A DNA stretch of 64,000 nucleotides from Lederbergia galactosidilytica (GCF_017873565.1 NZ_JAGGKH010000011.1:62001-126000), one strand, 5' to 3'. Shown: positions 33,189 through 43,776, counted from the stretch's first letter. The notes: generated from the letters alone by a model not told the origin. Made by a program: numbers and translations.

Positions 33189-33584
33189 TTAATTAACCAT
33201 TTTTTGCGCTTCACGAAGCTGATAAGTTCGAACCTTACGAGGCAGGAAGCGTCTGATTTCATCTTCATTGTATCCAACCTGTAATCGTTTCTCATCCAAA
33301 ATAATGGGACGTCTTAAAAGCCCAGGATTTTTTTGAATCAATTCAAATAATTGTTGTAGGGGCAATGATTCTAAATCAACATTTAACTTTTGGAAAATCT
33401 TTGATCTAGTTGAAATAATTTCATCTGTCCCATCCTCTGTCATTCGTAAAATTTCTTTTATTTCATCTAATGTAAGAGGATCTGAAAAAATATTTCTCTC
33501 ATTGTAAGAAATATTTTGCTGTTCAAGCCAATTTCTTGCTTTTCTGCATGATGTGCAGCTAGGTGAAGTGTACAACGTTACCAT
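33189..33584 (-). CDS. spx: redox-sensing global regulator Spx
   Basis: A 131-residue ArsC-fold protein identical in layout to Spx: redox switch CTSCRKA (CxxC at residues 10 and 13), '[17 protein letters not shown]', '[61 protein letters not shown]' and a C-terminal tail recognised by ClpXP. Oxidised Spx binds the RNA polymerase alpha subunit and turns on thiol-stress genes. Spx levels depend on SpxH and ClpXP; spxH is in this window. Confidence 0.97.
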   Translation of the reverse strand: MVTLYTSPSCTSCRKARNWLEQQNISYNERNIFSDPLTLDEIKEILRMTEDGTDEIISTRSKIFQKLNVDLESLPLQQLFELIQKNPGLLRRPIILDEKRLQVGYNEDEIRRFLPRKVRTYQLREAQKMVN

Positions 33585-33992
33585 AATAGAACCACACTCC
33601 TGATTAGAATTAAAATTCTTGCTTCATCTATTGAATGAATTACTACATATTGTGACCAGTTATATGTAAGTAACTTTTATTGTTTTATTCATAAATAAAA
33701 CAACCTTACATATGTATTATACACCAAACTTAGCATAATGAATAGGTTCTTTTGAGCATTTTCCTATCTGTTACATAAAAAACACATAGCTGTTACAATT
33801 TGTTCCTATATTCATTCATTACCCCTTATAGATTTATTTTAAACAAGAATTTCCCTTTTACTATTCCCAAAATCAACTACTTCATACTGCATGTGAAAAT
33901 ATTTTCACTAATAATACCAAGTTCATTTAAGAAAACTAATTTATGGAGACCAAGAATATTGGGCTCCATAAATTATGAAGTAAAATGGGCTT
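33585..33992. other. intergenic region upstream of spx
   Basis: About 400 bp. It holds the spx promoter region (AT-rich, with ATGTAAGTAAC..TTACATATGTA-type repeats near 33665-33715) and, at 33940-33972, a hairpin TTATGGAG..CTCCATAA that probably ends the DUF4015 gene on the minus strand. No coding frame is convincing. Confidence 0.5.
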
Positions 33993-35201
33993 CTACTTCT
34001 TGCCAACTTTATAATTGACATTTTCTGTATAAGTATTCGCTGCATTCCATAATAAAAATTCGTTAATCCCTTCATCATAAAGCCCTCTTATTTGGTCCTC
34101 CACTTGCTTTTTACCGTAAACTTGGTAATTACCCGATCCTAAATAAGAAGCAGTGAAATCTTGAAGCCATGGGCGCGAGATAGGGGCGTTTTCAAGTTCC
34201 CCAAGTTTTGCATTTTCAACTTTTGCATACTCTTTAACAAGTTTATAAGGTTCTAAATCTGGCTTGGCTATCCCAAAATAAGAAGTCCAATGACTTGGAT
34301 AAATCATCGAAGAAATAACATCTACGTTTTCAGATATCTTATTAAAGTTTTGGCCAATTCCTGGTGCCTCAGGAAGTGTAGCCGTATAACCAAATATATC
34401 CACTGATACTTTTACATTATATGGTGCCAATTTTTCTTTTGCATAGGCCACAAAATCTGTTACTGCATGAACCCTTTTCTGGATATTATCTCCATCCATA
34501 TCGGCATATTCGCCCATACTATATGTTAACGATTCATCTCTATTTTCAAATCCTTCTGGGAAACGAACATAATCAAATTGAATTTCTTGGAATCCTAATT
34601 TTGCTGCTTCAATTGCAATATTAACATTATAATCCCAAACCTCTTTCATAAAGGGGTTAACAAAAGATTCTTTCCTTCCATTTGCCCATACCTCGTTTCC
34701 ATCTTTAAAAGATAGCTCAGGCTTAGCTTTTGAAAGTTTGGAATCTTTGAACACTACAATTCTGGCGATTGGATAAATTTGTTTTTCCTCTAATGTATCC
34801 ATCATTTTTTGGGGATCTTTTATATAATCTTGAGAGATGTTTGCATACGGAGAATCCTTTGGCAATTTATATGTAATATCTCCCCAATCGTCTTTTATGT
34901 CAATTACCATTGCGTTAAGATCCGTTGAATCAACCATATCAACCAACTGGTCAAAACGGGTTCCTCCAGCTGTATGACCAGTAACATAAATACCCCTCAC
35001 AGCATCTGGATATTTAAAATCTCTCCCCGAATCATATACAAAGCGCGGCATTACATTTGGAAGTGTTTTACCAGCCACTGACAATTCTCTTACCTTTAAA
35101 GGCTGCATTGATAATTGCGTTTCAGCGGCCACTGTTATGGAAGCCATGCAAAATAATACAGCCATGATTGCCACAATCATTGAACCCTTTTTCCAATTCA
35201 C
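33993..35201 (-). CDS. secreted putative glycoside hydrolase, DUF4015
   Basis: A 402-residue exported protein. A basic N-terminus (NWKKGS) and hydrophobic core (MIVAIMAVLFCMASITVAA) form a signal peptide. The rest matches the DUF4015 / COG1306 TIM-barrel family: 'RGIYVTGHTAGGTRFDQLVDMVDSTDLNAMVIDIKDDWGDITYKLP', 'EIQFDYVRFPEG' and 'DIFGYTATLPEAPGIGQNF', with Asp residues at strand ends as in glycosidases. The start is a GTG nine bases after AAGGGAG. The substrate is unknown; a cell-surface polysaccharide is likely. It lies where B. subtilis has the opp operon and yjbB-yjbC. Confidence 0.85.
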   Translation of the reverse strand: MNWKKGSMIVAIMAVLFCMASITVAAETQLSMQPLKVRELSVAGKTLPNVMPRFVYDSGRDFKYPDAVRGIYVTGHTAGGTRFDQLVDMVDSTDLNAMVIDIKDDWGDITYKLPKDSPYANISQDYIKDPQKMMDTLEEKQIYPIARIVVFKDSKLSKAKPELSFKDGNEVWANGRKESFVNPFMKEVWDYNVNIAIEAAKLGFQEIQFDYVRFPEGFENRDESLTYSMGEYADMDGDNIQKRVHAVTDFVAYAKEKLAPYNVKVSVDIFGYTATLPEAPGIGQNFNKISENVDVISSMIYPSHWTSYFGIAKPDLEPYKLVKEYAKVENAKLGELENAPISRPWLQDFTASYLGSGNYQVYGKKQVEDQIRGLYDEGINEFLLWNAANTYTENVNYKVGKK

Positions 35202-35348
35202 TAAAAATCTCTCCCTTAAAAAAATGTCTATATTTATATTTTCTTGGTTATTTATGTCCTTTTTCATTCTAACAATATTTTTACCTTAATTAAATAACTT
35301 TTCCTATTTCATCCATTTTCTGCTCTAGTTTGGTTCTTTGTACCTTGC

Positions 35349-35377
35349 TTGATTGTGCCTCTATGAGCAGGTATAAT
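35349..35377 (+). promoter_or_regulatory. sigma-A promoter of trpS
   Basis: TTGATT (35349-35354), a 17-base spacer and TATAAT (35372-35377). The leader to the trpS start at 35501 is about 115 bases and contains a CCCCTT..AAGGGG hairpin (35458-35475) just before the ribosome site. No T-box sequence (GGTGGNACCGCG type) is present. Confidence 0.8.
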
Positions 35378-35500
35378 GAGGTAATAATGATTATTATGGT
35401 TCCTTTATACCTCTATTGGTTTAAGGTAAAACATTTTTTTAATTTGGAGAATCAGTTCCCCTTATTATGAAGGGGCTAGTTGCTTAAGGAGGATTTCTAG

Positions 35501-36490
<990 letters not shown>

Positions 36491-36686
36491 TATTTTTTAA
36501 ATTATAAGGCGCTGTTCTATGAAACATACTTTATGATTTAAGTTCTTCATATGTTCACTTTTTAGTAAGACCTCATAGACAGTCGCCTGATTTTATTTAC
36601 CTATTCATGTGATAATGAACTTACAATTTGCCTAAAAAAATCCAATATTCGTTCACCCTTTAAGCTTAACCTATTGTAAAGGTCAA
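36491..36686. other. spacer downstream of trpS
   Basis: Part of a 570-bp gap between trpS and yjbA. This part has no gene and no clear terminator; the rest of the gap is taken up by two repeats (36687-36760 and 36912-37059). Confidence 0.4.
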
Positions 36687-36760
36687 AATAACCTGATCCA
36701 ATGAAAGAAGTTCCTTTGCTTTCATTGGTTCAGGTTATTTGCTTATTGCCCCTTATCAGC
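36687..36760. repeat. dispersed hairpin repeat, family C (copy 2)
   Basis: AATAACCTGATCCAATGAAAG (36687-36707) pairs with its complement at 36719-36739 with one mismatch in 21. The hairpin and its flank (CAGCTGTCAAACTT) resemble the copy at 25940-26030. It could also serve as the trpS terminator, although the following T run is short. Confidence 0.55.
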
Positions 36761-36911
36761 TGTCAAACTTATTTCATTTTCGTTCTGAGCTTCAAACCTA
36801 CAAGATATGAGTTAGCACAGCGTTACGACGTCAGCAGAGCAGTACTAGAACGGTGTGTTTTGGTCTGTCCAAATTATGTAGCATAACGACTTCACCGCTG
36901 CTTTGCCTTTC

Positions 36912-37059
36912 TTTGTCCTGTTCAAGCACCTAGCGACTAGCAAATTTGCGATCACCCTCCTACGATAAGTCAACATCGGCTCGTCCATTGCTTGTTTCCT
37001 TAATAACTAAGTAGCCTTTATATTTACATATCGCTGAACAGATGCTATTGCCTTTCCTT
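36912..37059. repeat. diverged single copy of the 146-bp hairpin repeat (family B)
   Basis: TTTGTCC..CACCTAGCGACTAGCAAATTTGCG..CTACGATAAGTCAACATCGGCTCGTCC..TTTACATATCGCTGAACAGATGC matches the units at 20703-21140 over their full length with scattered mismatches. It ends at the yjbA stop. Confidence 0.85.
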
Positions 37060-37061
37060 TT

Positions 37062-37811
37062 TTAATTTACTTTTGAATCAGATTCCATTTCCCAGAGCTT
37101 TTCAAAAAATGGTTGTCCCTTAATCATATTTTCACATAGCTTAAGATGTTTGCTAGACCAACCAATTTTTGTTTCTTCATATAGGCACTCCCAAACCTCC
37201 TCAAACAACATGCTTTGGATCTCATGATATCGATGTGGGGCCCACTCAGTGTACCAATATCTTATTTCCGAGGTGTTTTTTGAGGCATAAAGCTGGTCAA
37301 GAGCCATAAACATAAGATGCTTTAATTGTCGCTCTTTTCTTGTCAAACCATACATTAGCTTAGGGTCTGGTGCTAAGATATGATGTTCCTTCCTCTCTTC
37401 ATTTTCTCTCCACTTATACTGTACTTTTTTTGTTTGTGCAGTCATTTCATAAACAAGTTGTTCTTGACGAGGTATAAGTCTGCTTTTTCTGAGTGGAATA
37501 TTATAACCAACAGTATCGACAGCAATAATCCCCTTACCATCAGTCACAACAAAGCAATTTTCTAATTGTACTCGTTCATGATTTTTTCTTAAATATGCTT
37601 TTTTGTAAACATCGTTCATTAATTGTTGTGGAAGTTCCGCCATATTGTTTTCTATATAATGAAAGAGAGTGGTATCTACTAGCAACAAAGGCACTTGATC
37701 TAAAAGCTCGATCACGTCTTCCCCTCTCCTCCATTCATGAAAATGGCAAACATTATACCCGTTCTCTTCCCCCTCGAACCAATTCACCCATACATCATGA
37801 AGATATAGCAT
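37062..37811 (-). CDS. yjbA: UPF0736 family protein YjbA
   Basis: A 249-residue soluble protein matching YjbA (about 250 residues, DUF3603). Conserved stretches include '[43 protein letters not shown]' at the N-terminus and '[37 protein letters not shown]'. Function is unknown. It is convergent with trpS, with repeats between. Confidence 0.9.
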   Translation of the reverse strand: MLYLHDVWVNWFEGEENGYNVCHFHEWRRGEDVIELLDQVPLLLVDTTLFHYIENNMAELPQQLMNDVYKKAYLRKNHERVQLENCFVVTDGKGIIAVDTVGYNIPLRKSRLIPRQEQLVYEMTAQTKKVQYKWRENEERKEHHILAPDPKLMYGLTRKERQLKHLMFMALDQLYASKNTSEIRYWYTEWAPHRYHEIQSMLFEEVWECLYEETKIGWSSKHLKLCENMIKGQPFFEKLWEMESDSKVN

Positions 37812-37867
37812 TTTAATCCCTCACTTCATTACTATTTGTCAATCAGTATAGGCAGGTGGGAGTAAAT

Positions 37868-38098
37868 TTATTCCTTTGGAAATGAATCATCCATTTTTCT
37901 AACCGTATTGAGGAAGGCGGATGTTATCAAGAAAACACCTAAAGGTAGTAAATAACTTTCTGGACGTTTTACCACAAAGCTTATATAATCAATCCAGCTA
38001 TTACCCATAGTCATCAAATTTAAATAGCCAATTAAACTAACTCCACCTGACACAGCTAGACAAAATCCCGTTAGAAATAGTATGACTCGAAATATCAT
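37868..38098 (-). CDS. small membrane protein, hypothetical
   Basis: A 76-residue protein with two membrane segments (VILFLTGFCLAVSGGVSLIGYL and SYLLPLGVFLITSAFLNTV) and a charged tail. The ATG follows GGGAAGTG. It lies between yjbA and yjaZ in the same direction and may share their transcript. No domain is recognised. Confidence 0.7.
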   Translation of the reverse strand: MIFRVILFLTGFCLAVSGGVSLIGYLNLMTMGNSWIDYISFVVKRPESYLLPLGVFLITSAFLNTVRKMDDSFPKE

Positions 38099-38274
38099 TA
38101 ATTGGCACTTCCCATTTATTTTTTACATCATATATATAAAGGCAAACTCACTATCTTTAGAGCCTTTATAGATTATGCCGGGGGTAAGATTTAAAGTAAT
38201 TCATAGAATTAAATGCTAATACTATTTGCGAACTTGTCCCAATTTATATATATGCAATTAAAAAGGTGGTATGC

Positions 38275-39054
38275 CTAAGAAGATAGAAAAGTGTTGTTTT
38301 CTAGCAACTGATCAGAGGGTATCGAAAATGTTTCATTCATAGTGATTTTATTATTTCGTATATATCCTCTAGCCATTTCATAACCAATTGCATATCCCAT
38401 CATATTAGGGATTCCCTTTCTCCCTCCGAATAATAAGTAATCATGCTTAGGATCATTCCGCTTAATATGAAATGCTGGTGAATAGAATTTTTCCAGCATT
38501 CCTTTTAATTTGTCTTCTGAAAAAATCTCAGTCCAAAATGCAGTATATTTTTTTCCACAACTATTTAATACTGCTGTTTCAGCCAATCCCTCAAACAAAA
38601 CTGAATCTAGTAAAGTATATTCATTTGTCTGCTTTTTATATTTTGTCATTCTTGCTGCATGATGATACTCATGAACAAACAATGATTCTATTTGTTCATC
38701 ACTTAACCCAGTGGAAATAAATAGAAAAATAGTATCCGAAAAGGATAAGCCCGCACGTCCTTGTAGTTGCCTCATAAAAAATTGATTCTCTTGATTAATT
38801 GGAAATAAGTAAATATTTACAGTAGGTCCTCCCCATTTTTTCTTGTATTTTTGATAAATTATCTCTACGCGGTCCCAAACCTTTTCTTGTTTAAGCTGGT
38901 TAAATAAGTGTAAGCTTCTTGACGATGGCTGATACATTCCAAATCTTAATAAGTAATGATAAAAATCATGTTCATCTTTAATTTCAGGCCTCGCTAACTT
39001 AACCATCTTCCATGGTTGTTCAAAATGTTTCTCACCCCATTGATCTGTCTCCAT
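38275..39054 (-). CDS. yjaZ: DUF2268 predicted zinc protease YjaZ
   Basis: A 259-residue protein (B. subtilis YjaZ has about 261). The metalloprotease motif HEYHHA (HExxH, near residue 127) is followed at distance by 'LLDSVLFEGLAETAV', with a Glu suited as third ligand. 'GGRKGIPNMMGYAIGYEMARGYI' is typical of the DUF2268 C-terminus. No signal peptide is seen, so it is probably cytoplasmic. Substrate unknown. Confidence 0.85.
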   Translation of the reverse strand: METDQWGEKHFEQPWKMVKLARPEIKDEHDFYHYLLRFGMYQPSSRSLHLFNQLKQEKVWDRVEIIYQKYKKKWGGPTVNIYLFPINQENQFFMRQLQGRAGLSFSDTIFLFISTGLSDEQIESLFVHEYHHAARMTKYKKQTNEYTLLDSVLFEGLAETAVLNSCGKKYTAFWTEIFSEDKLKGMLEKFYSPAFHIKRNDPKHDYLLFGGRKGIPNMMGYAIGYEMARGYIRNNKITMNETFSIPSDQLLENNTFLSS

Positions 39055-39146
39055 TACCCCAATGTTTACTCCCCCTTTAAATCCAACTCAACAATACTAC
39101 CGTACTCATTATATGTTATTAAATTTGATAATAAGGGTGAATAAAA

Positions 39147-39961
39147 AAGCGACCCTAAGGGGGTCGCTTCAGACTGTAGACAAACACCATGAATTTTGGT
39201 GTTTGTCTACAGTCTTTTTTCTTTTAGAATAGAGATAAAGCTAGAAAGGTTGATTTCCGCTGCGAGCGGACGCTTTCCACGGGCACGGCTTCAGCCGCTT
39301 CCCTCGCTGCGCTCAGTCCAGGGTCTTCAGCTCGCGCTGTTCCCGCTGGAGTCGCCGCTCTCCGCTCCAATCAACGGTGTTTCCTATTAACTGAATGAGG
39401 TGATGGATATGGTGACGAAAAATCAAATTAATGAACGCGAACAGCTGGAAATGCTGACAATAGAGCAGTTGGTTCCTCAAGACCATCTGGTGCGCAAACT
39501 GGATGCGGCTATTGATTTCTCCTTTATCTATCCATTAGTGATCAGCCAATGCACAGAGAGTAAGAATCACCAAAAGATGATTCAACGTTAGATCTGGCAA
39601 GATTACTTGGATGTAGTTGAGGACTTGCGTCACAATCATGAAATCAAAGAATTAGACGGGTAGCGTAAAGAGACGATTGAGCGTGTCTTTGCCGATGCAA
39701 AAGAAAAGCATGCGATGGACAACCCTTAGGGGGCTTAAAAAAATGTCCATGCAGGCGATGCTGACTTTTGCTGCCTTACATCTTAAGAAGCTGGCCAGCT
39801 GGACATGGAAAACGCCAACCATGGCGTAATAGAAACCATAAGGAAAGCATTTATGGTCTTTTTCATAGAATGATCCTGTATGAATAGCAAAAGGGTTGGA
39901 AATCATTTTGATTTCCAACCCTTTTGTCTACAGTCTGAAGCGACCCTAAGGGGTCGGTCGC
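39147..39961. mobile_element. IS1182-like element with internal deletion, inserted in fabF terminator
   Basis: Ends are a perfect 15-bp inverted repeat, CAGACTGTAGACAAA at 39170-39184 and its complement at 39923-39937, giving a 768-bp remnant. Both flanks carry the terminator-like sequence AAGCGACCCTAAGGGG(G)TCG (39147-39166 and 39938-39956), so the target hairpin was duplicated. At the left end 39171-39215 forms a 19-bp perfect hairpin (loop TGAATTT) followed by TTTTTTC, a terminator facing the transposase. A GC-rich region (39245-39380) precedes the broken transposase gene. Confidence 0.8.
39400..39829 (+). pseudogene. IS1182-like transposase remnant
   Basis: The first ~45 codons (TKNQINEREQLEMLTIEQLVPQDHLVRKLDAAIDFSFIYPLV) are the N-terminus of an IS1182/IS5-like transposase. 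It then jumps, after an altered stretch with in-frame stops, to 'RKETIERVFADAKEKHAMD' and 'MSMQAMLTFAALHLKKLASWTW', the C-terminus. About 300 central codons, including most of the catalytic core, are missing and several stops interrupt the frame. It cannot make an active enzyme. Confidence 0.88.
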
Positions 39962-39965
39962 TAAT

Positions 39966-41201
39966 TTATTCGTATTTTTTAAAGGCTAGAGTAGCATTAT
40001 GTCCGCCAAAACCGAGAGAATTACTAATAGCAGCCGTAATTTCAGCTCTCCGAGATTCATTTGGTACATAATCTAAATCACAATCAGGATCAGGTGTTTC
40101 ATAATTTATTGTTGGTGGGAGAATCCCTTCTTTAATCGCCATTACTGTGAAAATAGCCTCTACCCCACCTGCCGCTCCTAAGAGATGACCGGTCATTGAT
40201 TTAGTTGAGCTAATCGCTAATTGACGAGCATGATCACCAAAAACCGTCTTTACAGCCATCGTTTCATACTTATCATTATAAGCAGTACTTGTCCCATGGG
40301 CATTAATATACTGTACATCCTCTGGTCTTAGTCCACCATCTTGAATCGCCATTTGCATAGCTCTTGCTCCACCTTCACCACCAGGTGCAGGTGCAGTAAT
40401 ATGATAGGCATCACCAGTTGATCCATAGCCTACAACTTCTGCATAAATTTTCGCGCCGCGTTTCAGAGCTTGTTCTAACTCTTCTAGGATCACAATTCCA
40501 GCACCTTCTCCAATGACAAAACCATCACGATTTAAATCAAATGGTCTACTTGCTGTGTTTGGATCAGGGTTTGTCGTTAAGGCCGTATTTGCGCAAAACC
40601 CAGCATATGACATCTGAGTTATTGGTGCTTCTGCACCACCAGCAATCATTGCATCGGCATCCCCTCTTTGAATCACCTTAAATGCATCACCAATAGAGTT
40701 TGTTCCTGTGGCACAAGCGGTTACTGTGCATGAATTAACTCCTTTTGCACCAAGATATATGGATACTTGTCCAGTCGCCATATCGGGAATCATCATCGGT
40801 ACAAAAAATGGACTCACACGTCGATAGCCTCTTTTTTGGAATGTTTCAAACTGTTTTTCGAATGTTTCCATTCCTCCAATACCAGACCCGATCCAAACTC
40901 CTACTCGATCAGCATTTGTTTCATCAATCTTTAATTGGGCATCTTCTACTGCCATCATGGCTGACGCTAATGCGTAATGAGTGAATCGATCCATTTTACG
41001 TGCTTCTTTTCTTTCGATATATTTTTCTATATCGAAATCCTTTATTTCTGCAGCTACTTTCGCAGAAAACTGCTCTGGATCCAGTCTTGTTAATGAACCT
41101 ACACCAGATTGTCCAGCAATAACATTTTCCCATGCTGTTTTTGCATCGTTTCCTACAGGAGAAACAGCACCTATTCCAGTTACTACAACTCTTCTTTTCA
41201 C
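39966..41201 (-). CDS. fabF: beta-ketoacyl-ACP synthase II
   Basis: A 411-residue condensing enzyme. The active-site Cys is in '[20 protein letters not shown]' (near residue 163), the two His in '[11 protein letters not shown]' (~303) and '[12 protein letters not shown]' (~340). It extends acyl-ACP with malonyl-ACP. The start is a GTG nine bases after AAGGAG. fabH precedes it in the same direction with a family B repeat between them. The original terminator downstream was split or duplicated by an IS remnant. Confidence 0.97.
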   Translation of the reverse strand: MKRRVVVTGIGAVSPVGNDAKTAWENVIAGQSGVGSLTRLDPEQFSAKVAAEIKDFDIEKYIERKEARKMDRFTHYALASAMMAVEDAQLKIDETNADRVGVWIGSGIGGMETFEKQFETFQKRGYRRVSPFFVPMMIPDMATGQVSIYLGAKGVNSCTVTACATGTNSIGDAFKVIQRGDADAMIAGGAEAPITQMSYAGFCANTALTTNPDPNTASRPFDLNRDGFVIGEGAGIVILEELEQALKRGAKIYAEVVGYGSTGDAYHITAPAPGGEGGARAMQMAIQDGGLRPEDVQYINAHGTSTAYNDKYETMAVKTVFGDHARQLAISSTKSMTGHLLGAAGGVEAIFTVMAIKEGILPPTINYETPDPDCDLDYVPNESRRAEITAAISNSLGFGGHNATLAFKKYE

Positions 41202-41287
41202 TTTTTCCAGCTCCTTTAATATAAAAAGAAGTAATTTCTTATTTTATTTAAATTCAACTTATTAACACTTGTATATTCCATTTGTAA

Positions 41288-41466
41288 AGCGCTAGCGATT
41301 AGCCATTTTACGACTGTTTCCTACGATAAGTCAACATCTACTCGCTTTTCAGCTTATGATGTTTCCTTTATCTTAGGCCAATAAGACGTTGGCGAGGACG
41401 ACTTGTCTTTAATCGTTCATCCTCATTAAATAATTCGTGCGTCACTGTACAGGCGCCTTCGCTCTC
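41288..41466. repeat. diverged copy of family B repeat in fabH-fabF spacer
   Basis: GCGCTAGCGATTAGCCATTTTACGACTGTTTCCTACGATAAGTCAACATC.. and the right end CGTGCGTCACTGTACAGGCGCC match the ends of the 146-bp repeat, with about 30 extra bases near the centre. It lies within the fabHF transcription unit, so the long hairpin would be in the mRNA. Confidence 0.7.
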
Positions 41467-41470
41467 CTTA

Positions 41471-42403
41471 CTACTTTCCCCATTTCATGGCGATAGCACC
41501 CCAAGTGAGCCCACCACCAAAGCCAACCATGACGACGATATCACCATCTTTAATTTTTCCAGATCTTAATTCGTCATACAAAGATAATGGAATAGAAGCA
41601 GAAGAGGTATTGCCATATTTATGAATGGTTTTTGACATCTTTTCTTCTGGTAATTCTAAGCGTTCCCTAGATGATTCCATAATGCGAATATTGGCTTGAT
41701 GAGGAATTAAGAAATCAACATCATCTTTCGTAAGTCCTGCTTTTTCGATCACATTGACAGAGGCATCTCCCATTTTACGGACTGCGAACTTAAAAACTTC
41801 TCGCCCATTCATCATGATATATTGATCTTGATACAAATATTTTCCACCAGATCCATCAGAACCTAGTTCGAATGAGAGAATTCCCTTATCGGCTGAGACA
41901 GGGCCTAAAACCACTGCACCTGCACCATCACCAAATAATACAGCCGTATTCCGGTCATTCCAATCTGTAATTTTTGATAACTTCTCCGCACCTACTACTA
42001 ATATATTTTTATATGCACCTGTTTCAATAAATTGCTTAGCTGTAATCATACCATACATGAATCCTGCACATGCAGCGCTTAGGTCCATCGCCGCTGCGTT
42101 TTTACATCCTAGTCTGTCCTGTAGAATACAGGATACAGTCGGAAAGGGTTGATCTGGTGTTACCGTTGCGACCATAACCAAATCAATCTCTTCTGGTGTT
42201 ACCCCCGCATCATCCAAAGCTTCTTTTGCAGCTTCATATGCCATATCAGAAGTGTTCATATCATCTGAAGCGATCCTTCTCTCTTCGATCCCTGTACGAG
42301 TACGGATCCATTCATCAGACGTATCCACCATTTGCTCTAAATCTCTATTTGTTAAGACTTTTTCAGGAACATATTTACCAATTCCAATTACTCCAGCACC
42401 CAT
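41471..42403 (-). CDS. fabH: beta-ketoacyl-ACP synthase III
   Basis: A 310-residue KAS III. The catalytic triad is visible: Cys in '[13 protein letters not shown]' (~112), His in '[11 protein letters not shown]' (~237) and Asn in '[14 protein letters not shown]' (~267). It starts fatty acid synthesis by joining acetyl- or branched-chain acyl-CoA to malonyl-ACP. The ATG follows AGAGGGGTCACAGC. A FapR box lies 42 bases upstream of the start. Confidence 0.97.
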   Translation of the reverse strand: MGAGVIGIGKYVPEKVLTNRDLEQMVDTSDEWIRTRTGIEERRIASDDMNTSDMAYEAAKEALDDAGVTPEEIDLVMVATVTPDQPFPTVSCILQDRLGCKNAAAMDLSAACAGFMYGMITAKQFIETGAYKNILVVGAEKLSKITDWNDRNTAVLFGDGAGAVVLGPVSADKGILSFELGSDGSGGKYLYQDQYIMMNGREVFKFAVRKMGDASVNVIEKAGLTKDDVDFLIPHQANIRIMESSRERLELPEEKMSKTIHKYGNTSSASIPLSLYDELRSGKIKDGDIVVMVGFGGGLTWGAIAMKWGK

Positions 42404-42444
42404 GCTGTGACCCCTCTTTCTAAAATCGACATTATTATCATATA

Positions 42445-42461
42445 TTAGGACTTGGTACTAA
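42445..42461 (-). promoter_or_regulatory. FapR operator upstream of fabH
   Basis: TTAGGACTTGGTACTAA, a 17-bp imperfect palindrome matching the FapR consensus, 42 bases before the fabH start. It is paired with the fabI box at 11124-11140. Confidence 0.85.
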
Positions 42462-42679
42462 GTATAGCATTATACATTTTTCTTGTAAATTGCCTTAATT
42501 TTTTGTGGGATTTTCTTATTCTTGCCTGCCTTTCCTATAGCCTCCTAGCTATTCGAGCTTTACCTAACTATAATTTTTCGTCATTTACACAGGTTTCCCT
42601 CTTTTTTGACTAAAATTAACTATTATAAAATAGAAGCAAAAAATAAATAGTCTATTAATTCTCCTTTAAGACATCTCGA

Positions 42680-43246
42680 TTAACAACTATCTATATTAAT
42701 TTTCTCTCCCAAATGATAAATCACAGTTGCGATTTCTTCTCTCTCAGTATTTTTGATCCATTCATAATGATCGTTAAGTCGAAAATAAATACCTTCACTT
42801 TTCATCGGGAGATGATATTCTAACACTTCTCCACCCATTTTCATTCTCTCTTCCTTTAGTTTCTCAATTGCTTGTGAAAATGTCGAATAGGAACGCTGCA
42901 TACTGTATGGTTGAATGAGTACCAAAGGTGTTTGAATTGGAGTAAAACTTTGATCCTTTAAAATAGAAATTAGTAAGTCATGTGCTTTCGTTTCCTCACG
43001 CGTATAAAAATCCACTAATGGAATAATGACCAATGAACTCTTTTCTTCATAAATATTTTCAGCCTTTTCTAAATCGGTATAATTTAAATGAGCATTTCTT
43101 CCGATATATAGCCAATTTTCCTTCTGTTCATTCGTTTGCCATTGAATGAAATCCTTCGCAAACACTAGGTAATCATCTTCCAATAACTCTTCACAAATCT
43201 TAAAACCAAATTGTTGTCGAGCCCCTAAAACAATGGCAGATTTCAT
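42680..43246 (-). CDS. conserved hypothetical protein, YjaV-like
   Basis: A 188-residue soluble protein starting MKSAIVLGARQQFGFKICEELLEDDYLVFA, which looks like the first strand, loop and helix of a Rossmann-type fold (GARQQFG in place of GxxGxxG). The rest has no catalytic motif known to me. AAGGGG lies 8 bases before the ATG at 43246; the frame is open 38 codons further but without a site. In B. subtilis yjaV (191 residues) and yjaU lie between yjzD and fabHA, so position and size favour YjaV. Confidence 0.7.
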   Translation of the reverse strand: MKSAIVLGARQQFGFKICEELLEDDYLVFAKDFIQWQTNEQKENWLYIGRNAHLNYTDLEKAENIYEEKSSLVIIPLVDFYTREETKAHDLLISILKDQSFTPIQTPLVLIQPYSMQRSYSTFSQAIEKLKEERMKMGGEVLEYHLPMKSEGIYFRLNDHYEWIKNTEREEIATVIYHLGEKINIDSC

Positions 43247-43456
43247 TTTCTTCATCCCCTTGTTTTTTAATGTTATTATTAGACTATGCATCTGTTTCCT
43301 TTTTTTATCCTTACAAGAATAATCCAGCAAATTAAAGTAAGAACGAGCCTTCTCAGGCAACTTTCACTTTATAATTTTTAATTCATATGATATGATTACA
43401 GTATTCAGTAATCATTAGACTTTTTTAATAAAATAGATATTTTCGGAGGATTTAAT

Positions 43457-43645
43457 ATGAAATTCGTAATGACCTTTGTATGGGCCTTCATTCTTGGACA
43501 GGTCTTGTGCTATGTTATTTCATCTATGACCAGTACTGCATTTAATGTCGGAACTGCTTCCATCTTTGGTGTGATAATCTTTATTTTGGTTTCTTTGATC
43601 GGATCTGTATCAATTACACCACCGCCCGCTACTGACGAACGTTAA
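43457..43645 (+). CDS. yjzD: DUF2929 membrane protein YjzD
   Basis: A 62-residue protein with two membrane segments (VMTFVWAFILGQVLCYVISSM and VGTASIFGVIIFILVSLIG) and a short tail, matching DUF2929. The ATG follows CGGAGGATTTAAT. B. subtilis yjzD has the same position relative to yjaU-yjaV and fabHA. Function unknown. A terminator follows at 43739-43772. Confidence 0.88.
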   Translation: MKFVMTFVWAFILGQVLCYVISSMTSTAFNVGTASIFGVIIFILVSLIGSVSITPPPATDER

Positions 43646-43738
43646 TAAATTTACTTTACTACTAAAAGTAACTGAGTATTGGGCATTTAAATTTATGAAT
43701 ACTTCTCTTTCGGTAACAAATGGATTAGAAATTATAGT

Positions 43739-43776
43739 GAAAAACGCTGGTATTATAATCAGCGTTTTTGTTTTGC
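43739..43776 (+). terminator. intrinsic terminator after yjzD
   Basis: AAAAACGCTG / CAGCGTTTTT with a 12-base loop followed by GTTTTGC. Confidence 0.88.

Noticed and set aside
35378-35500. T-box leader for trpS
   Set aside because: No T-box consensus, no terminator/antiterminator pair and a leader of only about 115 bases; only a short CCCCTT/AAGGGG hairpin is present.
39196-39390. 64-codon frame in the GC-rich leader of the IS1182 remnant
   Set aside because: Low-complexity Ser/Pro/Leu product from GC-rich element DNA, without a start site; no family recognised.
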